Assembly (NCBI GenBank): GCA_965116685.1 | Contig: OZ220707.1 | Coordinates: 2,232,001 to 2,296,000, forward strand | Direction: 5' to 3' | DNA from: Bin80 sp965116685 | GTDB lineage: Bacteria > Bacteroidota > Rhodothermia > Rhodothermales > Bin80 | Length of the DNA: 64,000 nucleotides | Shown: in pieces, positions 53,480-63,600 of the stretch | Layout of the letters: every line of letters starts with the position of its first letter | Numbering within the stretch: the first letter of the stretch is position 1 | Notes under the pieces: generated by a model | Told to the model about the DNA's origin: nothing | The model's input: only the letters and a program-made list of their open reading frames with translations | Database searches by the model: none | Position numbers and translations under genes: made by a program

Positions 53480-54711
53480 GGCGTTTCATATTTCTGACCA
53501 TTTTTCTTAGTACTGGGTCTGTGTTTGCCCAGGAAACCGTCGTGCGCACAGGAGCAGACATTCTAGTAGAATCCGGGTTTGACCGCATTGCCGGACATAC
53601 CGTTGGATTGATTGTGAATCATACTGCATTGGTTGGAGACGAGCACCTCATCAATTTGGTGCATGCTTCACCAAAGGTCACGCTAGGGGCCATCTTTGGG
53701 CCTGAGCATGGACTGCGTGGCACGGTCGAGGATGGGGAAGCGGTGCAGGACGGGGTTGATCAGCTCACCGGTGCACCGGTTTACAGCCTCTATGGGAAGA
53801 CCCGCAGGCCAACACCGGAAATGTTATCCGATCTGGATGTACTGGTTTTCGATATCCAGGATGTGGGAGCCCGGTTTTATACGTTCATTTCTACGATGGG
53901 GCTGGCAATGCAGTCGGCAGCAGAAGCTGGGATTCCATTTGTAATCCTGGACCGGCCAAATCCTCTTTCCGGCGCCTATGCATCAGGGTTTATTCTGGAG
54001 CCGGAAGTGCAATCATTTGTAGGTCAGTTCTCAATCCCGATTGCTCATGGTTTGACCGTGGGCGAATTGGCCACCATGATCAAGGGGGAGGCTTTGCTGC
54101 CCGGTCTGGATTCCCTCGGGCTGGAAATTATTCCGATGCAAAATTGGACGCGGAGCATGCAGTGGACTGACACAGGTCGGCCCTGGAATCCTACTAGTCC
54201 GAATATCCCTGAGTTTGAGACGGCGTTGGTTTACCCGGGCACATGCTTCTTCGAAGCCACTTCCGGGAGTGAAGGTAGAGGGACTCGAGCCCCCTTCCTT
54301 CAGGTGGGAGCAGTCGGAGTCAATGGGAGTGAGATCGCTGCGACTCTTAACCGTAAATCCCTGCCAGGGGTATTCTTTGAAGGTGTTGAATTCACGCCGG
54401 AGCCCCTAACCAGTATGGATTCCGCGCCCAAGTTGAATGGACAGGTCATTCAGGGTTTGGGAATTAAAATCACGGACCGTAGGATTTATCAACCGGTTGA
54501 GGTAGGCATACATATCTTTCATGCATACTACCACGCGGTACCAGCTGTAGATGAGTTTTTAACCAGGCCCGAATGGTTGGCCAAGCTTTCCGGGACCACG
54601 AAACTTGCCGGCATGCTGATGTCCATGACACCGGAAGAGATTATAGCATCATGGCAAGATGAGCTTACCAATTTTATTCGGCGGAGCGAGTACTATTACT
54701 TGTATGAGTAG
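53476..54711 (+). CDS. namZ: Exported DUF1343 protein, NamZ-type exo-beta-N-acetylmuramidase
   Basis: 411 residues. Signal peptide 1-18 (cleavage after VFA). Family marks: GLIVNHTALVG, FGPEHGLRG, the conserved FDIQDVGARFYTFISTM, VILDRPNPLSG and the WNPTSPNIP stretch. NamZ of Bacillus releases terminal MurNAc from peptidoglycan fragments (glycoside hydrolase family 171), so a role in wall recycling is likely. Coupled to ndk by a 4-bp overlap. The 3' end overlaps the convergent DUF3098-like gene by 38 bp. Confidence 0.88.
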   Translation: MRRFIFLTIFLSTGSVFAQETVVRTGADILVESGFDRIAGHTVGLIVNHTALVGDEHLINLVHASPKVTLGAIFGPEHGLRGTVEDGEAVQDGVDQLTGAPVYSLYGKTRRPTPEMLSDLDVLVFDIQDVGARFYTFISTMGLAMQSAAEAGIPFVILDRPNPLSGAYASGFILEPEVQSFVGQFSIPIAHGLTVGELATMIKGEALLPGLDSLGLEIIPMQNWTRSMQWTDTGRPWNPTSPNIPEFETALVYPGTCFFEATSGSEGRGTRAPFLQVGAVGVNGSEIAATLNRKSLPGVFFEGVEFTPEPLTSMDSAPKLNGQVIQGLGIKITDRRIYQPVEVGIHIFHAYYHAVPAVDEFLTRPEWLAKLSGTTKLAGMLMSMTPEEIIASWQDELTNFIRRSEYYYLYE

Positions 54712-54952
54712 AGTTTCGCCAGAGAATCGCATAAATGATCTCAAGGTATCCACCCAAGATCAGCAGCGGAGCGACGTAAAGCGAGAGCACGCCGTCCACC
54801 TCATTCTCCAGGCGCATGATGGCATATCCAAGAACAATTGCCAATACACCGAGGGCGACCAGCACGTAATTGTGGGTCGACAGAATCATGGAGCGTTTCT
54901 TTACACGGCGCCTCCTAGGCTGGAATTTGACAGATTTTTTGGATCGAGGCAT
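54674..54952 (-). CDS. Small membrane protein, DUF3098-like
   Basis: 92 residues from the ATG at 54952 (MPRSKKSVKFQPRRRR); an earlier start at 54994 would add 14 residues of less likely sequence. The strongly basic N-terminus is followed by two membrane helices (YVLVALGVLAIVLGYAIM and VAPLLILGGYLEIIYAIL), as in the DUF3098 family of Bacteroidota, where it often lies near cell-division or wall genes. Function unknown. Overlaps the convergent namZ gene by 38 bp and diverges from mreD (59 bp). Confidence 0.65.
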   Translation of the reverse strand: MPRSKKSVKFQPRRRRVKKRSMILSTHNYVLVALGVLAIVLGYAIMRLENEVDGVLSLYVAPLLILGGYLEIIYAILWRNSTHTSNSTRSAE

Positions 54953-55011
54953 GTACAGAGGTGGATCGTGTCTGATTTCACCAGCAGACACCATTTAAGT
55001 TTCAGGGCCTG

Positions 55012-55482
55012 ATGGGTGACTTGTTACGCCTCCTCTTTATTGGAACCGTCATTGTCACCCTTCAATGGCTTTTCTTTGGAAGGTTAGATTTGTGGGGTGC
55101 TACTCCAGATGTGGTCTTGCTTTTTGTCGTTTGGGTTGCCGTGCGTTATGGCCAGATCACCGGCACTATAGCGGGTTTTCTGGTGGGTTTTGCACTGGAT
55201 GCAATCTATGGTTTATGGGGAATCCAAATGTTTGTGAAGACGGTAATCGGCTTCCTGATTGGTCTTCTGAATATGATTAACAGCGAGTTTTTTGTCAGGT
55301 CAGTCCGTCGAGTGATTGAGACAACTCTGGTCATTGCATTGGTACATAATAGCCTACTCGCATTCTTTGTTGTAATGCAGCGGGGGGGTGGTTGGGGATA
55401 TATTTTATGGGTACTGTGTGTAGGAAGTACCTTGTACACGACGCTGGTTGCTTTTCTTGCTGCGACCTTTTGGCGCAGATAG
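55012..55482 (+). CDS. mreD: Rod-shape-determining protein MreD-like
   Basis: 156 residues, almost all hydrophobic, with about five membrane helices. The pattern LFFGRLDLWGATPDVVLLFVV followed by YGQITGTIAGFLVGFALDAI and the charged NSEFFVRS loop is that of MreD, a partner of MreC in the elongation machinery. mreB and mreC are not next to it; in most Bacteroidota they are adjacent. It is the last chromosomal-type gene before the defence operon; the 129 bp between the two hold no gene. Confidence 0.75.
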   Translation: MGDLLRLLFIGTVIVTLQWLFFGRLDLWGATPDVVLLFVVWVAVRYGQITGTIAGFLVGFALDAIYGLWGIQMFVKTVIGFLIGLLNMINSEFFVRSVRRVIETTLVIALVHNSLLAFFVVMQRGGGWGYILWVLCVGSTLYTTLVAFLAATFWRR

Positions 55483-55611
55483 GGGGCCGCGGCAGGTGCA
55501 GCCCTTAAGCACTATATGGCAGAGTCCCCCATCACTGAAAGCGGACACGCAGATAACTACGGATTTTTTCTTTACAAAGAAATGTACTCTGATCCAAGGT
55601 AACTGTCTTTC

Positions 55612-58600
55612 TCATATCGGTGCGTGGGCATTTTTTTCGCATTCAATGGCCATCCAGCAGAGAAGCTTAATATCGTCTTTTTCAATGAGCGGTAGGGGCG
55701 GCGGGGGCTGGCTTGGCTCCAGGCCAGTCTTGATGACGTAATCTACTAGCTCATGCGACAGATTTTGTTTCTCCGAATTATTGAGATTTTCTTTGGACTT
55801 GAACAGAGAGCGAAGTTGGTTCTGTTCACGACGTGGCCAAGGCGATTCTAGAATGTCAAGAGCCTTTCTTGTAGGGGCCGAGTTTATATCTCGAGGAGGG
55901 AATTCACGAATAAATTCGGCAACCTGCTGATTGATACGATCCACTTTGGGTTGTAGATTAGCCGGATCTGTCTCGTGCATCCAGTGTTTCAGAATGTGAG
56001 ACTGAGCGACATTCCAGAAGTCATATACATGCTCATGAAATCCATCTGGTTGCCAGGTTGGAGTATTTTCTTCACATTCAATCATGCGCAGGCATGTTCC
56101 CATCTCATGGATGATGGATTCTGTTCCACTGACTGGCTTCCAGTCGGGAGTTGCCGGGATGAAGCGCAGGTAAGGGCGTTCATAGTCTGAATCATGTCCT
56201 ACGACCGCGCAGAAAAATAGACCACGCTCTCGGCCCTTTCTCATGCCTGAGCCAGTTTTCCATGGCAGTTTTGCAATTTCGTCCCCCAATTCTGCGTATG
56301 CCTTGCGTAGTGTCTGACGATATTCTTCGCCGGTCTGGGTAGCTGCCACGGTCCCTCCGCGCTCAAAGAGGGAGGGATCTTCACGCAGTAGTTTTTCGAT
56401 TTCCTGACGTGTTTCTGTGAAAACCTGCTCCCCGTGTGCACTCTCTTCCAGGGGTGCTGCAACCCCTACGCTTGCTGCTGCCATGGCCAGTTTACCCAGA
56501 ATCCGTGATTCCAGGTTTAGAAGCTCATCAAGCCGATCAGTCGGGAAGATGGTTCGCAGGAATACCCGTTTGTGAGGGCTGTTGATTCGGTCAATGCGAC
56601 CGTGTCGCTGCACCAGTCGCATCGGGTTCCACGGAACATCATAGTTGATAATATGGCGGCACTGCTGCAGATTGACGCCCTCGGCCAGGATGTCCGTAGT
56701 AATCAGGATATCATATAGGTCTGTATCTGCACCGGATCTTGCCTGCATGGAAACAGGAGTAAATCCTAAAACAGCGCTATCCTTGGAAACTTCGCCAAAG
56801 TCTTGCGAGCCGCTTACAGCGACAAGCCGATTTTGAAATGATGCAAGCTCTGGGCGGTTTTCCAGTTCCTGTTTGAGAAAATCCCAAATCCATTTAACGG
56901 TATCTGCAAAGGAAGAGAAGATCAGTACTTTTCGTTTCTGGGCTTCGTCAATGGCACTGGATGCCTCGCGTTCGGCTTGTGTAGCGATTTCGCAGAGTAC
57001 ATCTGACAATGCCTTGAGCTTGGCATCTCCTTCATTGGAGATGGATGCTGCGGAGTTTTCTAAACTCTGCAGCAGGTCCCGGTCGTGTGACACATCATTT
57101 TTGAGGCGAGTAGTATCAAACTCCCTGGCATCCGCAATGTCTTCGGCATGCTTTTCCAACAGATCGTCAAAGAGTTCTTCAAACAGACCTTCGTCATCGC
57201 CCGAAACATCTTGTAGAAAGGCCGTGGTCACAACATGCCCCCTTTCCAGAGCTTTAAGAAACTGGTCATGTTGCCGAATCATTTTTTGTACGGTTTCCCT
57301 GAAGGCAAAGCAGGAAGATTCAAATCGTTTCAGTAGCCCTGAGCGCAGTAGTCCCGTCATTGCGCGTACACGGCCATTTTCCTCCGGGTCCAGTGATTCA
57401 AACCGGTATGCATCTGGCATGTAGCGAGCGAAGAGAATGTTACGGTTCCCATCGGAATCCAGTGCCTCCTCCAGTTGGTCAAAAAATCCAGGTAATTGAT
57501 CTTCCAGTGTGTAACGGACTGTGATTGCCTTGGGTTTGGGAAATGCAATGGCTCTCGGAATTCCGTCTGATCCCTTGATGGTATCACCGGAATAATGTTT
57601 TTTTACAAACTGGCGTGTCCTCTTAACGGTCGTTGCATCAATGATCGGATAGAGTACATCTGGATTGAGATTTGTAGGATCTGTCCGCATGGCATCAATA
57701 AAACGCTGCCGGATTGATAGAATTCCCCGATCGGCGAGGTGGGCATCTTGTCGGACGAAAAAATGGATTAGGTAGTATAGATCCCAGAGCGAATTGTTAA
57801 CGGGGGTTGCCGTGAGTAGAAGTAGGTCTCGTTTTTGACCAAACAGTAGGCGGCGCAGAGCAGCAGCTCGGCTTGGAGTATTGGGATTGCGGTAATTGTG
57901 GGCCTCGTCGACAATGATGAGTTGGTATTCTTCTAGGTTCCGTTTTAGATATTTACCAGACGCATTGGGACGTTGCTGATCTTGTAATTGCTCATCACTT
58001 GCCAACTGTTCAAAGGACACGCACTCAACAGCACGTGACATTCCGTAATCGCTTAAAAATTGATCCCACGTACTGTCACGCAGTGCGGCAGGGCAAATTA
58101 ATAGTGCACGTTGGCGGTGAGCACTATAAATTCGCAGAATATCCCCGGCGATGAATGTTTTACCGAGGCCAACCTCATCGGCTACAATTGCTCCGCCTCT
58201 TTCACGGATCAGGCGGAGTGCACGAGCGACCCCGTGTGTCTGGAAGGTTGTCAGCGGAAGGTTGCCATTCTCCTGAATTTCTTCCTCCATCTCTTTGCCG
58301 TAGAGTTGCCAGAGCACCCGAAGAAAAATCCTCCACGGAGTTCGTGTCTCAAATACCACCTCATAGATCTCCGCCAGATTATATGGTTCTGCTTCCTCCC
58401 AGAGATCATCAAACCATTGTTTGGCTTCATGGAGAATAGCGGGGTCAAAGCAGCCCAAATTCAGCTCAAGGTTTTGAGTAAGCCCGGCTCGGGTCAAGTT
58501 CGACGAGCCGGCGATGATCCCTCCGTCTCCATGAGAGCTATGGATGTAAGCTTTGGCATGCAGAAAAGACTTTGTATATCGCCGAACCTGCATATTGCCG

Positions 58601-58995
58601 CTGCGAAGGACGCTAATCAGCGCTTCCAGCGCCGCACGGCTGGTTTGATTGAAGGGTAATTGATCTCGATCATATGCGAGATTTTTCTCTTGTTTATTCC
58701 AAGCTGTGTGAATACGTCGCTGCTGATGATCCCTGGGAGTTTCGTTGAGTCGTTTTGGGTCGGGGATCGGAAGTCCACGGGGGTCGGCTCCAAGCAATAG
58801 CCGAACATGAGGGATATCTTTCAGGTGATCGGCAATATATTTGAATCCTGCCGGGCTGAAAAAGGCGGTTGCGATACGAAGTTCATCGGGGATCTGATCT
58901 GTCTGCGTGGGATCAGGACTTTGTAGAGTATTTGCCAGCGCCCGGGCCAGCGTATTCCTGTTTTGGTTGTCAATAAAGGCGAGGTCTCTATCCAT
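55612..58995 (-). CDS. PLD-nuclease/SNF2-type helicase fusion protein (defence)
   Basis: 1127 residues from ATG 58995, which overlaps the upstream stop by 8 bp; an ATG six codons earlier is also open. N-terminal phospholipase-D-like domain (about 15-200) with one HxK motif (H146, K148) and GSSN (163-166), the half-site expected for a dimeric PLD nuclease. Then an SF2/SNF2 helicase: GLGKT (276-280), DEAH (363-366), LTATP, TTDILAEGVNLQQC and motif VI QRHGRIDR (796-803). The C-terminal 270 residues match nothing I know. Probable DNA translocase/nuclease of a restriction-like system; last gene of the operon. Confidence 0.85.
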   Translation of the reverse strand: MDRDLAFIDNQNRNTLARALANTLQSPDPTQTDQIPDELRIATAFFSPAGFKYIADHLKDIPHVRLLLGADPRGLPIPDPKRLNETPRDHQQRRIHTAWNKQEKNLAYDRDQLPFNQTSRAALEALISVLRSGNMQVRRYTKSFLHAKAYIHSSHGDGGIIAGSSNLTRAGLTQNLELNLGCFDPAILHEAKQWFDDLWEEAEPYNLAEIYEVVFETRTPWRIFLRVLWQLYGKEMEEEIQENGNLPLTTFQTHGVARALRLIRERGGAIVADEVGLGKTFIAGDILRIYSAHRQRALLICPAALRDSTWDQFLSDYGMSRAVECVSFEQLASDEQLQDQQRPNASGKYLKRNLEEYQLIIVDEAHNYRNPNTPSRAAALRRLLFGQKRDLLLLTATPVNNSLWDLYYLIHFFVRQDAHLADRGILSIRQRFIDAMRTDPTNLNPDVLYPIIDATTVKRTRQFVKKHYSGDTIKGSDGIPRAIAFPKPKAITVRYTLEDQLPGFFDQLEEALDSDGNRNILFARYMPDAYRFESLDPEENGRVRAMTGLLRSGLLKRFESSCFAFRETVQKMIRQHDQFLKALERGHVVTTAFLQDVSGDDEGLFEELFDDLLEKHAEDIADAREFDTTRLKNDVSHDRDLLQSLENSAASISNEGDAKLKALSDVLCEIATQAEREASSAIDEAQKRKVLIFSSFADTVKWIWDFLKQELENRPELASFQNRLVAVSGSQDFGEVSKDSAVLGFTPVSMQARSGADTDLYDILITTDILAEGVNLQQCRHIINYDVPWNPMRLVQRHGRIDRINSPHKRVFLRTIFPTDRLDELLNLESRILGKLAMAAASVGVAAPLEESAHGEQVFTETRQEIEKLLREDPSLFERGGTVAATQTGEEYRQTLRKAYAELGDEIAKLPWKTGSGMRKGRERGLFFCAVVGHDSDYERPYLRFIPATPDWKPVSGTESIIHEMGTCLRMIECEENTPTWQPDGFHEHVYDFWNVAQSHILKHWMHETDPANLQPKVDRINQQVAEFIREFPPRDINSAPTRKALDILESPWPRREQNQLRSLFKSKENLNNSEKQNLSHELVDYVIKTGLEPSQPPPPLPLIEKDDIKLLCWMAIECEKNAHAPI

Positions 58996-59482
58996 TATCG
59001 GGTTTCCATACAAACCGGGCCTTCTCTTGGCGCAGCATGTCGAATGGGGTAATACATTCCACTTCCAGCTTTTGGCACACAGAGGGGATCTTTATTCGAC
59101 CCTTTCGAGATATGACCCCTTCGAGAGTCACAACCTTGAAACTATTCGACAAGGCATACGCTATCAGGTGAGCGTCTGCGGTGTCTGAGAATTCATCAAT
59201 GTCAGATAGCCTATGGTTTTCATTCTTCAAGTGGCCTGTGACGCATTGCAGGTGGTAATCAAAATCTTTGGGAGATTCAAGAAAGAGCCCTTCTTTATGA
59301 TCACGCGCCCATCCGGTAAGCTGATCTTCCTGACGACAGATTTCCTCATACACCTTATATATACTGAAGACTCGCCCCTCTGTATTAGCATGGACCAACC
59401 AATCCCAGAATCCAGGGTGAAAATCGAAGCTGTAGTAGAGGTTTTTCGCACTAATGAAGACATTCGTATCCAACAGATACAT
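58988..59482 (-). CDS. DUF4411-family PIN-like toxin candidate
   Basis: 164 residues. PIN-type acidic positions are visible: D5 in LLDTNVFISA at the start, the SIYKVYEEI glutamate (about 44-46), and DTADAHLIAYAL with its aspartates late in the domain. These fit the DUF4411 family of predicted RNases. DUF4411 genes often lie beside genes for an XRE/ImmA-IrrE protein, as here (3 bp upstream), an arrangement regarded as toxin-antitoxin-like. Its stop overlaps the helicase start. In this setting it could act as a suicide effector released when the restriction-like system is disturbed; that is inference. Confidence 0.8.
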   Translation of the reverse strand: MYLLDTNVFISAKNLYYSFDFHPGFWDWLVHANTEGRVFSIYKVYEEICRQEDQLTGWARDHKEGLFLESPKDFDYHLQCVTGHLKNENHRLSDIDEFSDTADAHLIAYALSNSFKVVTLEGVISRKGRIKIPSVCQKLEVECITPFDMLRQEKARFVWKPDNG

Positions 59483-59485
59483 TGC

Positions 59486-60634
59486 TCAATTTCCCCCTCT
59501 AAGACTTTCCGCAAATGCATCCAGAGTAGATGTCTTTTTGATCCCCAGATAATGAAACGCCTCCGTAAATAATGTCTGACCAGCGAGTGTACTGTCCACA
59601 AGTGCTTCACTGAACCGCCGGCCAACGCGGGTCTTGAGTGTTGCATGAAAATTGCCGCCTCCACTTCCTCGTTTTGGCTTGATCTGATCTAACAGGTAAC
59701 GATATTGATTCGTGAACTCGTTGCGTTGCAGCGCTCCAATGTTAAGGAGGCGGCGAAGCACGACAAGCGTGCTTACTTTGTATTGACGTGCCAGTCGTTG
59801 GAGCTCATCAGATAAGTCAGTAGCTTCCCGGAATTCTTCATCCAGTGATGCCACGGGAACAAGTAGTTCGGCCGCCACCTCATTACACCAACGCTCGGTG
59901 ACATGTAAGGGGAACGAATCGGGAGCCACATTGGATAGGCTGGATTCTCCTAACCAGATATGCGCGAGTTCATGTGCAAGCGTGAAAATCTGTGCTGCTT
60001 TGGTGTCCGCACCATTAATGAATATTAGGGGGGCAAGGTCATCTGCCAGAGCAAAACCACGAAACTCCTGGGGATCAAGTTTTCGATGTGGGTTGTTCCC
60101 GACAACGCCACTGATCATGACAAGGATGCCCAAATCATCGGCTTGGTCAATAAAGTAGCGCAGCGCATGTGTCCAGCTTGGTAAGTCCTTACGCTCTTCC
60201 ATGCCAAAACCCAAGGTGGTTTGAATCTCCTTTGCCGTAGTTTCAATGTCACTTTCCACCGTAGCGGAGCCCACAAATGAAAGCGGCTCTTCGCCCTTGA
60301 TCAATGCAAAGGTTTGATACCAGTCCTGGCGTTGTTGACACAGATAGATGGTGTCCAAAAGATTGGCACTGGGCCGCAAAATTTTCCGATCTCCCGCTGT
60401 ACGCAAATCCTGAATGGGCATTTTCTCTTCCATCGGTTCTGACATGAAGAGGGCTAAAGTAGGAACATGTGTAAATCTGGCGAAATCCTCCATCTGCTTG
60501 AGTGTTGGCTTCAGGGTGCCACTTTCCCATTCGTCATACTTCGGAAACCGTTGGCGCAGTTTTTCTGGATCTACCTGTCCGCGTTTGCATGCCCATTGCA
60601 GGAGTGCGGGTTTCACGTTCATACGTGGAGTCAT
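59486..60634 (-). CDS. XRE-type regulator with ImmA/IrrE (M78) metallopeptidase domain
   Basis: 382 residues. The N-terminal 65 residues look like an XRE helix-turn-helix (LLQWACKRGQVDPEKLRQRF, KPTLKQMEDFARFTHVP). An M78 peptidase follows with the zinc motif HELAH at 221-225 (TLAHELAHIW) and NEVAAELLVP supplying the third ligand. In phage and mobile-element systems such proteins cleave repressors or antitoxins; with a DUF4411 neighbour it is the likely antitoxin/sensor. Its ATG overlaps the methylase stop (ATGA), so the two are translationally coupled. Confidence 0.85.
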   Translation of the reverse strand: MTPRMNVKPALLQWACKRGQVDPEKLRQRFPKYDEWESGTLKPTLKQMEDFARFTHVPTLALFMSEPMEEKMPIQDLRTAGDRKILRPSANLLDTIYLCQQRQDWYQTFALIKGEEPLSFVGSATVESDIETTAKEIQTTLGFGMEERKDLPSWTHALRYFIDQADDLGILVMISGVVGNNPHRKLDPQEFRGFALADDLAPLIFINGADTKAAQIFTLAHELAHIWLGESSLSNVAPDSFPLHVTERWCNEVAAELLVPVASLDEEFREATDLSDELQRLARQYKVSTLVVLRRLLNIGALQRNEFTNQYRYLLDQIKPKRGSGGGNFHATLKTRVGRRFSEALVDSTLAGQTLFTEAFHYLGIKKTSTLDAFAESLRGGN

Positions 60635-63600
60635 TGTTTATCCCTCCAAGCTTGGAAGTGATACAATACGCCGGATAACCGTGTTTCGAAATCCCAACCC
60701 TCGTGGAAGGTTTCAAAAATGTGGACGAGTTGAGACTCGCTGAGTCCGTACAGATAAGCGACGACTGCATCCAGTTCATGGATGTGGTCTTCTTTTTGGG
60801 ATTTGTCTAGGGGGCCGCAGTTGACGTCAACTTTTTGAGCCCATTCGTCAAAACGTTCATCCGGGCAGGCCAGTCGCCCCGCGAGACTAACGACGCGTTG
60901 CCATAGAATGCTTTCACGAGAAGGGCGCGGAATAGGGAATGGGTTGATAACGAAAAAGTTGACATGCAACTCGACAAAGCGCCGCGCATACCAATCAAGC
61001 GGGAGAGAAGAGAGAACCCCAAGTAGGAAAGCCTGATCCTTTTCGGTTCCTTCGGGCCATAGAAAGTATGGAGCCGCATTGGTTATGAATACGTTCGGTG
61101 GGACGAGGCAGGTAATGACGGTCCGCTGATTTGTCCGATTTGTAATATCCCTGAAGGCAATTCGGGGACGGTAGCAGGGTAAAGTCTCGGGATATCGAAG
61201 ATGTTGTGGGGGAAACTCATTATGTGCGCTGCGGGGGTTATTTCTTGCTTTCCACCGTTTGGATTGAAGAAACTCCTGAACCGATTCAGGGTCAGCCCAG
61301 GCATAGTATTTCTCCGTATCCGGTGTCCAGAGATCAAAAGATGCCCCCTTGTACACCGGCCAGAAACCTTCTGGACGTTCCTTGTTTTCTAGATCCATCA
61401 GGGGCTTCTGATTGGTGGCATGTAGTTCCGTGTCTGGACGCGCTCTCCACGTTTCCTCTTTTTTCAGATCCAATCGCGGAGATTTTCTTAGCTGTGCGAA
61501 AACCTTAACCGAATCTGCTTTTGGTAAGAGAGGAAGGGAAACTGTATCATTCCAACTCTTGACCTGTTCAAGAGTAAAGGATTCAGGCCTGCTGGTTGTA
61601 TCTGCCTTGAGTTCAGCCAGCGAGGTATAAGGGCCTCGCAGAGCAATTGTCTCCCCTTTGGGCTTCCCGTGTTGTGCACATACGAGAGAGATGCTATATT
61701 GCTGATGGATTTCGTCAAAGATCCATCCTGCGCGATTGGTCAGAGTAGTGACCTCCACGCTTTCTGCCCCTGCAAACAACGCTTCGCGGAAATGCGTACT
61801 TCCCTTGACAGCAAGAGCACTCCGCGGCAACACAACACCAATAGATCCCCCATCTGCACTGGATAAATACCAAAAGCGCCAACAGAATGCTTTGTAGAGA
61901 TCCGGATCTCCAGTACCCATCCCGAGATAAGCACCACTCACGAGTGCTTTACGCAATTGATCCATTTCATAACATTCTTGCTCATAGAGCGCAACTAGGT
62001 CGGGGCGTTCTTTCCGCAGACGCTTCTTTTCAGCCTCTTGTTTTTGCTGCGACATGCCGCGTAACCCGGGAAAGTGTCTTGCCCAGAAGGCGTCTTCTTC
62101 AACCACAGTTTCTTGCCATGGAGGATTGCCGAGGATCACATCAAAACCTGGTCTCTCCCGAAGAAATACCTCTGGAAAAGCAATCGGAAAATGGACAGAC
62201 GAAAGAGTTTGCAGGGTTTCCCTGCACATATCCAAGGCGTCCTTCATTCTGCGAGTTTTGACATCCTTTGGAAGATCTGGGAATTCATTCCAATCTTCAA
62301 CTAGAGCTGTGATTACGGAGTCATTACTAATCGGAGCAGCAGTGAGAAGGTCACATAGAATTTTCGTGCTCTGAACCGATTCTCGAATATCTTTCTGCAC
62401 TTCGCGTGCTTCCTTAACATCATCCAGAGAGGCATCATTACTATTGGCAAGACGACGAAGCGGTTTCTTTGCGTTACCGAGGAGTTTCTCTGTATCAAGT
62501 GTGAAAAGTGGACGTGAAAGTTTTTCGTATGTGTCTCGTATCTCAGCAATACTTCCCATACCTACCAGTGCATTCCCGTGGATCAATGTTCGGTCAAGAA
62601 AAGACAACGGCAATCCAGGCACGAACGTGTGGATCCATACGGCGAGCCGTGCAAGTTGAACGGCAAGCGGGTTGATATCTACGCCATAGATGCATCGCCG
62701 CGCAATCAGCCGTCGAAGCAGTTGACTATCTTCAATGGAATCACCGATACGGGTCTCACTCAGCTGCTTCATTGCTATGGAACGTAGATCCGCCAATTCA
62801 TTCATGACTCCCGGAAGGTTGCGCTGCGATTGAGCGAGATAGTCTACCATCTGTTGCTCCATCAGATCAATGGCGCTGATCAGAAAATGGCCCGAGCCCA
62901 TCGCAATATCCGCAACACGAAAATCAAAAAACGCCTCGCTGGCATCCGTATCGTCCAGTTTGTCAAGTCGTGCAAAGTGATCCTTCAGTGCTGGCTCGAG
63001 TGTTCCTTCTAGAAGATGATCCACCGCAAACGATTTCGTATAGTAACTGCCGGACGATTTCCGTGCTCCAGAACGATTGTGCAAATAGACCTCACCTTCG
63101 GATACAATCGGTTCCTCTCCATCCTTCGCGGGGACGTAGACCTCAGCGTTCTTTTGCGTTTTTAGTACAAGGTCCATGTCGGCCCTTGCCAATCCAGATT
63201 CAAGGAGCCCTTCATAGATGGTGCCAAATTCACGAACACCAAGTGAGCGAAAATCAACCGGTCCAGGTACGCCTTCTCTAGTCTGAATCACCAATAGATC
63301 GCGCAAAGCAACTTCAAAGCAGTCGTTGGGCAGCATGATCTCCGACAATGCAGCGCCTGCTTTTGAAATCTCTCCATCATCCAAGAACAGAGCCCCGCCG
63401 TATGCCGGCACATCCCACTCCACGTTCCCCCGAGCTACAGCCTGCCAGAGATGTACCGTTTCTTGCCAGTGTGTGGATCCTTCGGCAATCGGTGTTTCCT
63501 CTCTGACTGCATCGGCCAGTTCCTGTGCCTTCATTTTCAGGGATCGGCGTTGGTAGGCACTGTTATTCTGATAGGGGAGCAGGTCCCGGTCTTCGGCATA

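Noticed and set aside
55560..55600. TTTCTTT/AAAGAAA hairpin after the helicase gene
   Set aside because: Short AT-only stem with a 2-nt loop; not a convincing terminator.
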